Assembly (NCBI RefSeq): GCF_001418015.1
Contig: NZ_LIQG01000030.1
Coordinates: 41,747-105,746 of the forward strand
Length of the DNA stretch: 64,000 nt
Direction of reading: 5' to 3'
Source of the DNA: Lacinutrix mariniflava
GTDB taxonomy: Bacteria; Bacteroidota; Bacteroidia; Flavobacteriales; Flavobacteriaceae
Every line of letters begins with the position of its first letter. Position 1 is the stretch's first letter. Below, piece after piece: positions 25,010 through 34,445 of the stretch. The notes under the pieces are model-generated. The model ran no database searches, was not told the DNA's origin, and saw only the letters and a list, made by a program, of their open reading frames with translations. The position numbers and the translations under genes were made by a program.

Positions 25010-26395
25010 ATGCAAATAGATAGTTATTTTACAAAACAGATAGATGTTAGAAAAATTATTTTGGAACATCTAGATAGTGCGACGATAAAAGTAATTGTTG
25101 CTGTTGCGTGGTTTACGGATACAATATTGTTTAATAAATTATTAGAACTTCAAGATAAAGGTGTAGTTGTAGATTTGATAATAACCAAGCATAAATTCAA
25201 TACAGACAGTAGAAATAATTATCATTTAATTAATGAAAATGGATTTTTTGCAGAAATAGGTAGTGATGATCAACTAATGCACATGAAGTTTTGTGTAATT
25301 GATTATAGTGTTGTTATAAGTGGTTCAGCAAATTGGTCAAATAGAGCATTTACGGTGAACAACGAAGAAGTAACTATCGTCTCTGGAAATCAACTTAGAA
25401 CAAATAGTTTCGTAGAAGAATTTGAGCGTTTAAAAGAGCTTTCTGGAAAAATCATAAAATATGAAAATGCTCTTGATATTTCTAAAGCATTTAAATATTT
25501 TAAATTAATTAAAGCATTTGTAGACTTGGGAGATACGTCGAGCATTCAACCTTACATTCATGAGCTAAAATTAATTGAAGAACTAACACCGATAACAAAT
25601 TTGCTTTTAGCAGGTAATTATGACTTGGCATTTTTAGAAATTGACAAGTTTGAGAAAAACTATACGCAACTTGTTGATGTTACAGCTATTGAAAAAGCAC
25701 AAATTGTTTCACAAATAAAACTTCTTTCATATCAGATAGAAACATTAGAAATTGAAAAAACAGAAATAGAAGCACAAATAGAGCAATTTAATCATAGATA
25801 TATTATTGAGCTTAATCCGCTGATATCAAAAATTCTAGCTCTTAAAAAGAAGATTTATGAAAAATTAAAAAAGCACGGTATCGTAGATGATACTTTTGAG
25901 AAAATTGAAGAAGAGTTTAATCAGACAAACAAGGAGTATCAAGAGGAGTTAGAAATTGAAATTCCTGAATTAAATAAAGTAGATTCTGCCGATTTAAAGA
26001 AAATGCATAGAGAGGCTGTAAAATTATGTCATCCAGATTCTCCAAGTTGCATCTATGAAGATAAGGCAGAAGCCGCAAGAGTCTTTAGTGAATTAACAAA
26101 TGCAGTAAAAGTAAATGATATTGAAAGGGTGAAATTTCTTTGGAATGAATTAAAACTAGGTAATCCTATTTCAGATATTGATATAGTTAAAGAATTAGTA
26201 CATTTAAGAGTGAAATTAGAAACTTTAAAAGCAAAATATAATTATTTATTTAATGAATTATCTCTATTACAAATATCTGAAATTTGGAAAATGATTTTAA
26301 AAATTGAAGATTGGAGCCTGTATTTTGAAAATCAAAAAACACTTTTAGAACAGGAACATGAAAGTTTAATTGAAAAATATGTAGATCATGAGTAA
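25010..26395 (+). CDS. PLD-family nuclease-like protein with coiled coil and J domain
   Basis: 461 aa. Residues about 1-145 are a single phospholipase D/HKD-type domain: H91-x-K93-x4-D98 followed by 'SGSANWS' (N108), the catalytic set of Nuc-type DNA/RNA nucleases that act as dimers. Residues about 225-320 are strongly charged and helical (coiled coil). Residues about 326-385 look like a DnaJ J domain: 'LKKMHREAVKLCHPDSP..AEAARVFSELTNAV' with the HPD tripeptide at 341-343. A J domain would let it recruit an Hsp70. It is the first gene of a five-gene run whose members overlap or nearly touch (stop overlaps the next start by 8 bp). Likely the effector of the module (inference). Confidence 0.85.
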   Translation: MQIDSYFTKQIDVRKIILEHLDSATIKVIVAVAWFTDTILFNKLLELQDKGVVVDLIITKHKFNTDSRNNYHLINENGFFAEIGSDDQLMHMKFCVIDYSVVISGSANWSNRAFTVNNEEVTIVSGNQLRTNSFVEEFERLKELSGKIIKYENALDISKAFKYFKLIKAFVDLGDTSSIQPYIHELKLIEELTPITNLLLAGNYDLAFLEIDKFEKNYTQLVDVTAIEKAQIVSQIKLLSYQIETLEIEKTEIEAQIEQFNHRYIIELNPLISKILALKKKIYEKLKKHGIVDDTFEKIEEEFNQTNKEYQEELEIEIPELNKVDSADLKKMHREAVKLCHPDSPSCIYEDKAEAARVFSELTNAVKVNDIERVKFLWNELKLGNPISDIDIVKELVHLRVKLETLKAKYNYLFNELSLLQISEIWKMILKIEDWSLYFENQKTLLEQEHESLIEKYVDHE

Positions 26396-27128
26396 AGAAT
26401 TACAAAATACTGATAATGCTAAAAAAGGTAAATTAGACTTACTTAATATAAATACGTCAGCGCTTACAGCTAGTTTAGGAGGTTTGGTTATTCCAAGATT
26501 ATTTTATCAACTAGTTGTTTTTGTGCTTGATGGTTCTGGTTCTATGTCTTATCCAGGATTATCTGGTGAAAGTAAAGGGAAGGAAGTCGAGAATGCAGTT
26601 AAACAAGTTTTTGAAAGATTACTTAACAGTAAAAACAAGAATTCTTTTGATATAAATATTTGGGCTTATGCCAATGAAAGTGTAAAAATATCGAGTACAG
26701 TTTCTATTGATTCGTTTGATTTAAATCAAAATGTTAATCCTTGTGATTACATCGACAGATATGATGCAACAAATCTAATTTCTACTCTTGAAGCAGTTAA
26801 GGTAGAATCTAAGGATTACATTACACTTCATAAAAATAAAAATGCACAAGTATTAGTAGTTATTCTTAGCGATGGTGCTCTTGATGAATATGAGCAGTCT
26901 TCAAAGTTATGTGATAGTATTAAAGAACTTGAAAATGTTACTGTTTCTTCAATTTTTTATGAAAGTAAAACTTGGCAAGAAAACTATAATGTTCATGATA
27001 TTGAAACATTACAAAAAGATATGGAGAGTCTTGCTTCTGATAAATCTTTATTTACTTCTACTTTAGACCCAGAAGAAATCAGAAAACACATGATTAAAAG
27101 TATTTCAACCGTATCAAAAATAGATTAA
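26388..27128 (+). CDS. vWA domain protein (TerY-like)
   Basis: 246 aa, almost entirely a von Willebrand factor A domain. The metal-ion site is complete: 'DGSGS' at 48-52, the Thr in 'YDATNLIS', and the Asp in 'ILSDGALDE'. It is short and cytoplasmic, with no signal peptide. In the TerY-P triad described from comparative genomics, a vWA protein of this kind travels with a PP2C phosphatase and a kinase, as it does here. It overlaps the PLD gene upstream by 8 bp and the next gene by 1 bp. Probably binds phosphorylated partners or assembles the complex (inference). Confidence 0.88.
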   Translation: MSKELQNTDNAKKGKLDLLNINTSALTASLGGLVIPRLFYQLVVFVLDGSGSMSYPGLSGESKGKEVENAVKQVFERLLNSKNKNSFDINIWAYANESVKISSTVSIDSFDLNQNVNPCDYIDRYDATNLISTLEAVKVESKDYITLHKNKNAQVLVVILSDGALDEYEQSSKLCDSIKELENVTVSSIFYESKTWQENYNVHDIETLQKDMESLASDKSLFTSTLDPEEIRKHMIKSISTVSKID

Positions 27129-27919
27129 TGTATTTTTCAGCACAACACATAGACGTAAAACTGAAACAAGATTATGCGGATTTTTCAACTGAGAAAAACA
27201 GAAAAGCTTTAGTGCTTTGCGATGGGATTGGAGAATTTACTAGTTCAGGAAAGGTTTCAGAGGTAATTGTAAACCAATTTATAGGTAAAGATTATTCTAA
27301 ATTATCTGAGGTAATTGTTGATGAAGAAGTTCAAAAACTTAAAAATGATAATGTAATTGGTGGTACAACTTTTATCAGTGCCATTAATAAAAATCAATCA
27401 GATAAGGTCCAGCTAGAATATCTTGGAAATGGAGGAATCATACATTTACATGGTGATTTTGCAACGAATGTAAATTCCGAAGAACCTTATAGGTATGGGG
27501 AACTAATGATACCTCATATAGCACCTAACGGTGCTTTAACTAAGCATATTTCTCATAACAGTGAGAAGAGAGAATTAGCGTCATCTAAAATACAACTTAC
27601 CTTAAATTACTTTACAGGAGACATATTATTATTGTTTAGCGATGGTATATCGTCACTTGAAGATAAGGTGATTTTAAAAGATAACGAAAACAGGTTTTGG
27701 AGAAACGAAAATCCTGCAATTCAATTAATTTTAAAAGAATTAAATCTGTTTCTTTTAGATATTAATAATAAAGAGTCCTTTGAGGACGATTTAATAAATT
27801 TTAATACGTCTATTCTTAAAAAATTAAAAAGTGAAAACTATCTAGAAGATGATGCTTCATTAGGAATCATTATTACTGAAAATGTTTTAAATCATTATAA
27901 ACTAAAAATCAATGATTAA
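27128..27919 (+). CDS. PP2C-type protein phosphatase
   Basis: 263 aa. PP2C motifs in order: 'ALVLCDGIGEF' (metal Asp D32), 'GGTTFISAI', 'LLLFSDGISSLED' (metal Asp) and 'DDASLGIII' near the end. It should remove phosphate from Ser/Thr, most simply from targets of the kinase encoded next, with which it overlaps by 8 bp. The N-terminal 'YADFSTEKNRKA' is shortened compared with eukaryotic PP2C. Cytoplasmic. Confidence 0.88.
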   Translation: MYFSAQHIDVKLKQDYADFSTEKNRKALVLCDGIGEFTSSGKVSEVIVNQFIGKDYSKLSEVIVDEEVQKLKNDNVIGGTTFISAINKNQSDKVQLEYLGNGGIIHLHGDFATNVNSEEPYRYGELMIPHIAPNGALTKHISHNSEKRELASSKIQLTLNYFTGDILLLFSDGISSLEDKVILKDNENRFWRNENPAIQLILKELNLFLLDINNKESFEDDLINFNTSILKKLKSENYLEDDASLGIIITENVLNHYKLKIND

Positions 27920-29978
27920 ATCAATTTCAAGTATTACAGATATTTCTGTTATAAATCAGAATAATGAAAACGATATTTTATCTTTTTCAAAAATTGAGTT
28001 TGATGATAACGCTTTAGGTTCAGGTGGTTTTGGCTCTGTGCATAACGTCCAAACCATTGATGGAGTTTCGAAATCAGAATTTGTCTTAAAAATCTTCACA
28101 GATGAAGCACATAAACAGCATGCTTATGATGTTGTAAAAATTTTACATGATAAATTAAAAAAGCATCAAGAGAAAACAAAGACACCAACATATCATGATA
28201 TTCCAGAATTATTAGGGCTTCCATTCTTAGTTTTTAAAGGATATGATGCTATATCAGATAAACATTGTGTTGCTTTTTTAATGTATAACCTTGAAAAGTT
28301 GAACTACGAAGATTACGGAAGTGATACAGCTAGTTTAGAGGATTATAAAAGTTTAAGCATTCCTGATAAGTTGTATTTAGGGTATCAATTAGCCAAAACA
28401 ATAGATTTTTTACACCAAATAGAGTTTATTCATGCCGATTTAAGTGAGAATTCTTTATGGTTTAACGCGAAGAGAGTACAATTAGCTATTATTGATTACG
28501 ACAGTGGGTTTCATTTTGATACACAAGGAAAACCAACCACAGTTGGAAAGGTTGGGCATTGGATTGGGAGACGTTTTAGAAATATTATTGGTCAAAAAAA
28601 TGATTCGTCTGATTTAACAACTCTTGATAGACTTTACGAAGAGTATTGGGTTCTAGCAAATGCTACTTTTGAAGTAATATTTGGTGTAATGCCATTCTTC
28701 TTTTTATCGGATACAGATGATAACACAAAACAATCTTATTTAAAAGAATTTGAATGGCCTAATATTGATTATGCCTCTCCTCTTCTTAATAAACAAAACA
28801 CGCAACAACATCAAACAATAATATCTTTTATAGAGCAGTTAGAAAATGCAGGTGTTAAAGAGTTAATTACAGCTTTTAAAACAGTATTTAATAAAGGTTA
28901 TAAAAACGAATCTAAAAGATTAACAGCAAAGCAATGGAAAGATTTACTTTTAGATCTTAATAAATCTGTAGATAACATTCCATTAATTAAAAGTTTCTCT
29001 TCCAATAAAACGACAATCAATCGAAAAAACGAAGACGTCATATTTTCATTTGATCTTCATAAATTTAATGCGCTTTATATAAACAATATTCTTATTCCTA
29101 TACATCAAAAAGAAATAAGCTTACCTATAGAAGATGAAGCTAAAATTACTTTTAGAGCTGTTAATGATTTTCAGGTTGTAGAAGATTTTATCGAAATAAA
29201 AGCAATAAAAGTAGATCCTCAAATATTAAAATTTGAAGCCTCTAACTACTATCGAGATTCTTTATCTCCAATAAATTTGAATTGGAGTGTAGAAAATGCT
29301 AAAGATGTGGTGTTGTCTGAAATGCAAACCTCTTTTCCTATTTCTAGTAATACAGATGTTGAGCCTTTAACAAAAACAACTTATAAGTTAACAGCTAATG
29401 GTTTTTTTGATGAAATAATAACAAAAGAATTAACCGTCGATGTTATTGTACCAATTATTAAATCCTTTAAATGGGAGGTTAATCTTAGTGAAGGCATTGA
29501 TAATGTAGATTTAAAATGGGAAACAGAAGAAGCACAAAGTATTCAGATTATTCCTGATGTTAGGAGTAACAGACCTAGTGGCTTAGCTCATGTTCCTATT
29601 AATAAAGAAACTACATTTAAATTAATAGCCAAAGGTTTGTTTAGTGAGGTGGAAAAAGAGATTACTGCACATCCATTTCCTGTGCCTATTGTTAAACAAA
29701 TATTTGCAGAAGCTCCAAAAATTGAAATTAATGCAAATATCGATTTTTCAGAATCCAATTTACCTAAAGAGTTGTTTGCTATCAGTAATGTTCAGTTTAC
29801 AAATAACGTAAGTTTTAATAATCTTGAAATTGATTCAACAGAATTAAAAAACACTTTAGAATTCCCAAAATTTGAAGATGAAAACACCCTAATTAATAAA
29901 TTCAGTAAAAAGAAAATCACACTATCAGATGTTTATGATAGTATACTTAATACAATACAAAATCGCTTAAATAAATGA
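27912..29978 (+). CDS. Ser/Thr protein kinase with beta-rich C-terminal region
   Basis: 688 aa. Kinase domain about 25-345: glycine loop 'GSGGFGSV' (36-43), ATP lysine K60 ('FVLKIF'), catalytic loop 'HADLSENS' with D176 and N180, and 'IIDYDSG' in the place of DFG (D195). The altered loop and DYD are like the kinases of TerY-P triads. Residues about 395-620 hold repeated beta-sandwich-like segments ('LNWSVENAKDVVL', 'VDLKWETEEAQSIQI') of the kind that bind partners. There is no membrane helix. Its stop overlaps the start of the DUF4407 gene by 4 bp. Confidence 0.9.
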   Translation: MIKSISSITDISVINQNNENDILSFSKIEFDDNALGSGGFGSVHNVQTIDGVSKSEFVLKIFTDEAHKQHAYDVVKILHDKLKKHQEKTKTPTYHDIPELLGLPFLVFKGYDAISDKHCVAFLMYNLEKLNYEDYGSDTASLEDYKSLSIPDKLYLGYQLAKTIDFLHQIEFIHADLSENSLWFNAKRVQLAIIDYDSGFHFDTQGKPTTVGKVGHWIGRRFRNIIGQKNDSSDLTTLDRLYEEYWVLANATFEVIFGVMPFFFLSDTDDNTKQSYLKEFEWPNIDYASPLLNKQNTQQHQTIISFIEQLENAGVKELITAFKTVFNKGYKNESKRLTAKQWKDLLLDLNKSVDNIPLIKSFSSNKTTINRKNEDVIFSFDLHKFNALYINNILIPIHQKEISLPIEDEAKITFRAVNDFQVVEDFIEIKAIKVDPQILKFEASNYYRDSLSPINLNWSVENAKDVVLSEMQTSFPISSNTDVEPLTKTTYKLTANGFFDEIITKELTVDVIVPIIKSFKWEVNLSEGIDNVDLKWETEEAQSIQIIPDVRSNRPSGLAHVPINKETTFKLIAKGLFSEVEKEITAHPFPVPIVKQIFAEAPKIEINANIDFSESNLPKELFAISNVQFTNNVSFNNLEIDSTELKNTLEFPKFEDENTLINKFSKKKITLSDVYDSILNTIQNRLNK

Positions 29979-31321
29979 AAAACCTAATTAAATATCCTTT
30001 TCAGAAAATATATAAATTTTTCTTGTGGTCTTCTGGTGCCGATTTAGAAATACTTAAAGAAGCTCCAACAGATACAAATAAGTATTTTGGAATTGGCGGT
30101 ACAATAATTTTCACATCTTTAATGGCTTCCTTTGCTGGGGGTTACGCTTTTTTTACTGCGTTTAAGGTTGAGGTTTTTGATGCTAACGGTTTTGTGATTG
30201 GGTACACATTGTTAAGTGAGTGCTTAGCGCTGTTTTTTGGATTATTTTGGGGCGCTTTAATATTTAATCTTGATAGATATATAGTATCAACATTTGGTGT
30301 TGGAGATGGTAAAAAAACCATTTCTAGACAAGAATTAATGGAGGCAGGTCCAAGATTAATAATGGCAATGTTACTAGGTTTTGTAATTGCAACCCCTTTA
30401 GAATTGAAACTTTTTGAGAAAGAAATTAATGCAGAAATCAGCACCCAAATTGCAATAGTAAATAATACTATAATACAAAGTGGAGAGAGTGATCCCATAT
30501 TAACAAGATTAAAAACAGAGCGTAATGAGCTGCAAACTAATATTGAAAACAGAAGTAAGCTAGTAGAAGATAAACGATCGTTTTGGGAAGCTGCTAACAA
30601 GGATAAAAATGACGAATGGAATTTAGGTAAGTTTAGTGGTAAAAAAGGAAAAGGTGGTTATTATGACGATCTTAAAAAGGTTGCTGATGATGCAGAAAGG
30701 GCCTATACAGATACCAAAAACAGTACAACTAGTCTAAATGAAAAGGACTATAAAGTAATTGATGATATAGATGTGAAAATTAACCGAAGAGAAAGTACTA
30801 CGCAATCCGATATTCAAAATCAAAAAACAGTTCAAGCTCAAAATAATGGTTTAATTGCCAGATTAAAGGCTTTAGATAATTTAATGTATGAAGAGGTTCC
30901 TTTTTATGAGATTGTAGAAGGTGAAAAACAATTGGTTAAAGTAACTAAAGAAAAAACAGTAGTTTGGTATGCAAAGTGGTTAATCACACTATTATTTATA
31001 TTTATTGAAATTGCGCCAATTATGTTTAAGATGATGACGGAAAGAGGAACCTATGACGATATTTTAGATAGAATAAAGCACGAAGCAAAAGTGAAACAAC
31101 TGTTATTACAGTCAAATACTAATCAAGAAATTAATACGGCAGTTAAAGTACATACCGATAAAAATTCTCAAAAATTAAATGCCGAATTAACAGCTAATAA
31201 AGATTTATTAGAATCTATAGCAAGTGCACAAGCAGAAATTGCACAAGTAGCCATTGAAGCTTGGAAAAAAGAACAGTTGGAAAAAGTGAAAAATAACCCA
31301 AGTTCTATGATTAAGTCTTAA
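29975..31321 (+). CDS. DUF4407 membrane protein
   Basis: 448 aa. It opens 'KFFLWSSGADLEILKEAPTDTNKYFGIGGTIIFTSLMA', the DUF4407 signature. Membrane helices lie at about 40-62, 78-98, 128-150 and 332-352. Between the third and fourth is a charged helical domain of about 180 residues, and the C-terminal tail is coiled-coil-like and cytoplasmic. It closes the five-gene module and could be the membrane sensor or membrane-acting effector (inference). The following hsdM is separated by 70 bp and an inverted repeat. Confidence 0.85.
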   Translation: MKNLIKYPFQKIYKFFLWSSGADLEILKEAPTDTNKYFGIGGTIIFTSLMASFAGGYAFFTAFKVEVFDANGFVIGYTLLSECLALFFGLFWGALIFNLDRYIVSTFGVGDGKKTISRQELMEAGPRLIMAMLLGFVIATPLELKLFEKEINAEISTQIAIVNNTIIQSGESDPILTRLKTERNELQTNIENRSKLVEDKRSFWEAANKDKNDEWNLGKFSGKKGKGGYYDDLKKVADDAERAYTDTKNSTTSLNEKDYKVIDDIDVKINRRESTTQSDIQNQKTVQAQNNGLIARLKALDNLMYEEVPFYEIVEGEKQLVKVTKEKTVVWYAKWLITLLFIFIEIAPIMFKMMTERGTYDDILDRIKHEAKVKQLLLQSNTNQEINTAVKVHTDKNSQKLNAELTANKDLLESIASAQAEIAQVAIEAWKKEQLEKVKNNPSSMIKS

Positions 31322-31323
31322 TA

Positions 31324-31339
31324 TATTGCACTTGCAATA
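31324..31339. promoter_or_regulatory. Inverted repeat before the second hsdM
   Basis: TATTGCA-CT-TGCAATA, perfect 7-bp arms, three bases after the DUF4407 stop and about 53 bp before the hsdM start. Candidate operator for the R-M operon. Confidence 0.35.
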
Positions 31340-31391
31340 ATGAGAAAAACGACTTTAATTAATACAACGAGTTCAAAAATAGTTACTATAA

Positions 31392-33986
31392 ATGACCAAT
31401 AAAAAACTAACGCTGTCATGGCTAGAGGGCTTCCTTATGGATGCCTGCGATATTTTAAGAGGAAACATGGATGCCTCTGAGTTTAAAGAATACATTTTCG
31501 GAATGTTATTTTTAAAACGTTTAAGTGATAAGTTCGAAGAAGATAGAGCTGCTCGATTAAAAAGTTTACAATCTAAAGGACTTACAGAAGAAAAAATAGA
31601 GCAATCTTTAGAAAAAAAGAACAACTACCAATATTATGTGCCTGCGCGTGCCCGTTGGGATTATAAAACCACCAACGAAGAAGGACAGGAAGTAAACGAT
31701 GGAATCTTACACCTTAAAAAAGATGTAGGCGATCATTTAAATAAAGCCTTAGAAGCTTTAGAAGAAGAAAACCCAGATAAACTTTCAGGTGTATTAACCA
31801 ATGTAAACTTTAATAGAACCATTGGTAAAAATAAAAATGCATTAAGTGATGAAAAACTAATTGAGTTCATTACACATTTTGATAAAGTTATACTGACAGA
31901 CAATCGTTTTGAGTTTCCTGATTTGTTAGGTACAGCGTACGAGTATTTAATTAAATATTTTGCCGATAGTGCTGGTAAAAAAGGAGGTGAATTCTATACA
32001 CCAAACGAAGTAGTAAAACTTTTAGTGACCCTTTTAGAACCTGAAGAAGAATCGTCTATTTACGACCCAACTTGTGGTTCTGGTGGTATGCTAATTGAAA
32101 ATAAAAACTATGTAGAAGCACGTTATGGGGATGCGTCTCGTTTAAGTTTTGCAGGTCAAGAATTAAGCGGAACAACGTGGTCTTTATGTAAAATGAACAT
32201 GTTGTTTCATGATATTTTTGATGCCGAAATTTTACAAGGAGATACCATTGCAAATCCCTTGCACGTAGAAAACGGAGAATTAAAACGTTTTGATATCGTT
32301 ATTGCCAATCCACCTTTTTCTGCAAACTATAGCGATTTTAAAAACTATCGTGATCGCTTTCATTACTGGATGCCAAAAAAGAGTAAAGCCGACTTTATGT
32401 TTGTACAACACATGATATCTGTGTTAAAAGATAATGGCCGTATGGCTGTAGTAATGCCACATGGTGTTTTGTTTAGAGGTAGTGAAGAAAAAAGCATGCG
32501 CCAATGGTTGGTAGATCGTGGGTATTTAGAAGCCGTAGTTGGTTTGCCTTCTGGCTTGTTTTATGGTACAGGAATTCCTGCATCGGTTTTAATTATTAAT
32601 AAAAAAGGAGCTGCACAACGTGAAGAGGTTTTGTTTATAAATGCCGATAGAGAATACAAAGAAGGCAAAAATCAAAATAAATTACGTCCAGAAGATATTG
32701 CGAAGATTAGCTATATCTATAAAAACAAAGAAAATTTAGAAGGCTACGCTAGAAACATTTCTAAAGTCGCTTTAGACAAAGAAGACTATAATTTTAATAT
32801 CCGTAGGTATGTAGACAACAGTCCGCCTGCAGAACCGCAAGATATCAATGCGCATTTACATGGTGGTATTCCAACGGTTGAGGTAGTAGCATTACAATCG
32901 TATTGGGAGAATTATCCAGACTTACAAAATGCTATTTTCGAAGCATCACCCAAAGAAAACTATCATCAATTTAAAAAAATGATTGATGCCAAAGAAGATA
33001 TAAAAACATTGGTTTTAGCACACGAAGATGTGTATAAAAAACGAAAAGCCTACACAGATTGCGTAAACGATTGGTGGACAAACAATGTATCTAAACTAGA
33101 AGCCTTACCAACTCAAAGAAATGTATTCGACTTATATAAAGACTTTGCTGTTTCTATTGCTACCAATTTTAGTCAATTAGGTATTTTAGATTTACACAAA
33201 AGTAGAGGTGCTTTTGCTTCTTATTGGGACAGTTTAGAAACCGATTTAAAATCGATTGCAGCAAGTGGTTGGAATGCAGAATTAATTCCTGCGGATGATA
33301 TTCTAAAATCTCAATTCCCAGAAGTATTAGAAGAATTAGCCAATAACGAAGCAAGACGAGACGAGTTAGAAGCTTTGTTTAACGAAGTAAATGAACTAGA
33401 AGAAGGTGAGTTTGACGAAGATAATTACGACGTATTCCCAAAAGAAGCCTTAAAAGATTTAAAAGACAATATCAAGGTTTTTAATGCAGACATACGCGAG
33501 CTTAAAAAAGAAATAAAAGCCTTAAAAATTAGAATAAAGGCCAACACAAGTTCTACTGTCACCCTGAGCGCAGTCGAAGGGTCTTCTTTAACCGAAGCAT
33601 TAACCCAAAAACAAAAAGCCCAAACCCAAGCCGAAACCAAAAAAGCAGTTATAGAACAACAACTAGCAAAACACACCTCATTAACTTTAGAGCTAAGAGA
33701 TTGCAAAGCAACCATAGCAGAAATAAAAGCAAAAAAAGAAGACTTGGTTGCCAAAGCAAGAGAAAGAATAACACCAGAGGAAGCCAAAGTTTTAATATTA
33801 GCACGTTTTAAAGAAACATTACACAACACTGTAATGGATTACGTAAACCGCTACGAACGCGCACTAATTACCGAGCTAGAAACACGCTACATCAAATACC
33901 AAAATACCTTGGTGAGTATTTTAGAAAGTAGAGAAACCGCGGCAAACCAATTAAATAACTTTTTAATGGAATTGGGTTATGAATAA
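31392..33986 (+). CDS. hsdM: Type I R-M methyltransferase subunit (second system), long form
   Basis: 864 aa. N-terminal HsdM helical domain ('[27 protein letters not shown]'), methylase motif I '[10 protein letters not shown]' at about 228, 'NPPF' at about 308. Unlike the first system it has a C-terminal extension of about 350 residues with long coiled coils, as in the large Bacteroidota HsdM class. Residues about 723-731 (VTLSAVEGS) are encoded by a REP-B repeat (33558-33585) lying between two coils. Its stop overlaps the hsdS start (33979) by 8 bp. It pairs with the hsdR far downstream at 42511. Confidence 0.95.
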   Translation: MTNKKLTLSWLEGFLMDACDILRGNMDASEFKEYIFGMLFLKRLSDKFEEDRAARLKSLQSKGLTEEKIEQSLEKKNNYQYYVPARARWDYKTTNEEGQEVNDGILHLKKDVGDHLNKALEALEEENPDKLSGVLTNVNFNRTIGKNKNALSDEKLIEFITHFDKVILTDNRFEFPDLLGTAYEYLIKYFADSAGKKGGEFYTPNEVVKLLVTLLEPEEESSIYDPTCGSGGMLIENKNYVEARYGDASRLSFAGQELSGTTWSLCKMNMLFHDIFDAEILQGDTIANPLHVENGELKRFDIVIANPPFSANYSDFKNYRDRFHYWMPKKSKADFMFVQHMISVLKDNGRMAVVMPHGVLFRGSEEKSMRQWLVDRGYLEAVVGLPSGLFYGTGIPASVLIINKKGAAQREEVLFINADREYKEGKNQNKLRPEDIAKISYIYKNKENLEGYARNISKVALDKEDYNFNIRRYVDNSPPAEPQDINAHLHGGIPTVEVVALQSYWENYPDLQNAIFEASPKENYHQFKKMIDAKEDIKTLVLAHEDVYKKRKAYTDCVNDWWTNNVSKLEALPTQRNVFDLYKDFAVSIATNFSQLGILDLHKSRGAFASYWDSLETDLKSIAASGWNAELIPADDILKSQFPEVLEELANNEARRDELEALFNEVNELEEGEFDEDNYDVFPKEALKDLKDNIKVFNADIRELKKEIKALKIRIKANTSSTVTLSAVEGSSLTEALTQKQKAQTQAETKKAVIEQQLAKHTSLTLELRDCKATIAEIKAKKEDLVAKARERITPEEAKVLILARFKETLHNTVMDYVNRYERALITELETRYIKYQNTLVSILESRETAANQLNNFLMELGYE
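33558..33585 (+). repeat. REP-B element inside the second hsdM
   Basis: GTCACCCTGAGCGCAGTCGA followed by AGGGTCTT, in frame; same family and same reading frame as 11964-11987. Confidence 0.75.
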
Positions 33987-34362
33987 AACTTTGGAAGAAT
34001 TAGCTGTAGTTCATTATGGTAAAGATTATAAAGCGAATCCAAAGGGAGATGAGTTTCCTATATACGGAACAGGTGGAATAATGGGATATACTTCTCTAAA
34101 GTTAAATTCTGGACCTGCAATATTATCTGGACGAAAAGGATCAATAAATAATCCTTTATTTATTGAAGGAGATTTTTGGAATGTTGATACAATTTTTTGT
34201 GTTAAACCTAGGGAAGGAATAGTACCTAAATGGTTATATTATAACTTTATAAATACTGATTTAACTAAGCTTAATGAAGCGACAGGTGTACCAAGTGTTA
34301 GTGCTAGTAACTTGTATAGATTAACTTTTAAATATTTTGATTATTCACAACAAAAAAAATAG
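33979..34362 (+). CDS. hsdS: HsdS 5' part (second system), cut short at an A8 tract
   Basis: 127 aa: first target-recognition domain only ('[37 protein letters not shown]' to '[16 protein letters not shown]'). The stop TAG comes directly after eight A (34352-34359). Adding one A, or removing two, restores reading into '[23 protein letters not shown]', the conserved central helix, and on to the 3' half. So this is one gene split by a homopolymer frameshift. It is either phase-variable, decayed or a sequencing error. A short HsdS lacking the spacer helix would not normally hold HsdM. Confidence 0.85.
   Translation: MNKTLEELAVVHYGKDYKANPKGDEFPIYGTGGIMGYTSLKLNSGPAILSGRKGSINNPLFIEGDFWNVDTIFCVKPREGIVPKWLYYNFINTDLTKLNEATGVPSVSASNLYRLTFKYFDYSQQKK
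34352..34359 (+). repeat. A8 homopolymer at the hsdS frameshift
   Basis: Run of eight A. The intact hsdS at 12524 has six A at the same codons (GAACAACAAAAAATAGCC). Confidence 0.8.
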
Positions 34363-34445
34363 CCAAAATATTATCTACAGTAGATACAGTTATAGAACAA
34401 ACCGAAACCGCTATTGCCAAATACCAAGCCATAAAACAAGGTTTA

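Noticed and set aside
25010..31321. Tellurium-resistance (ter) operon
   Set aside because: Only the vWA-PP2C-kinase triad is shared; no TerC, TerD or TerB-type genes are present.
33425..33829. 134-aa ORF opposite the second hsdM
   Set aside because: Lies wholly antisense to a clear coding region, without family resemblance; typical shadow frame. The same holds for similar antisense ORFs such as 30142-30600, 49454-49924 and 43602-44006.
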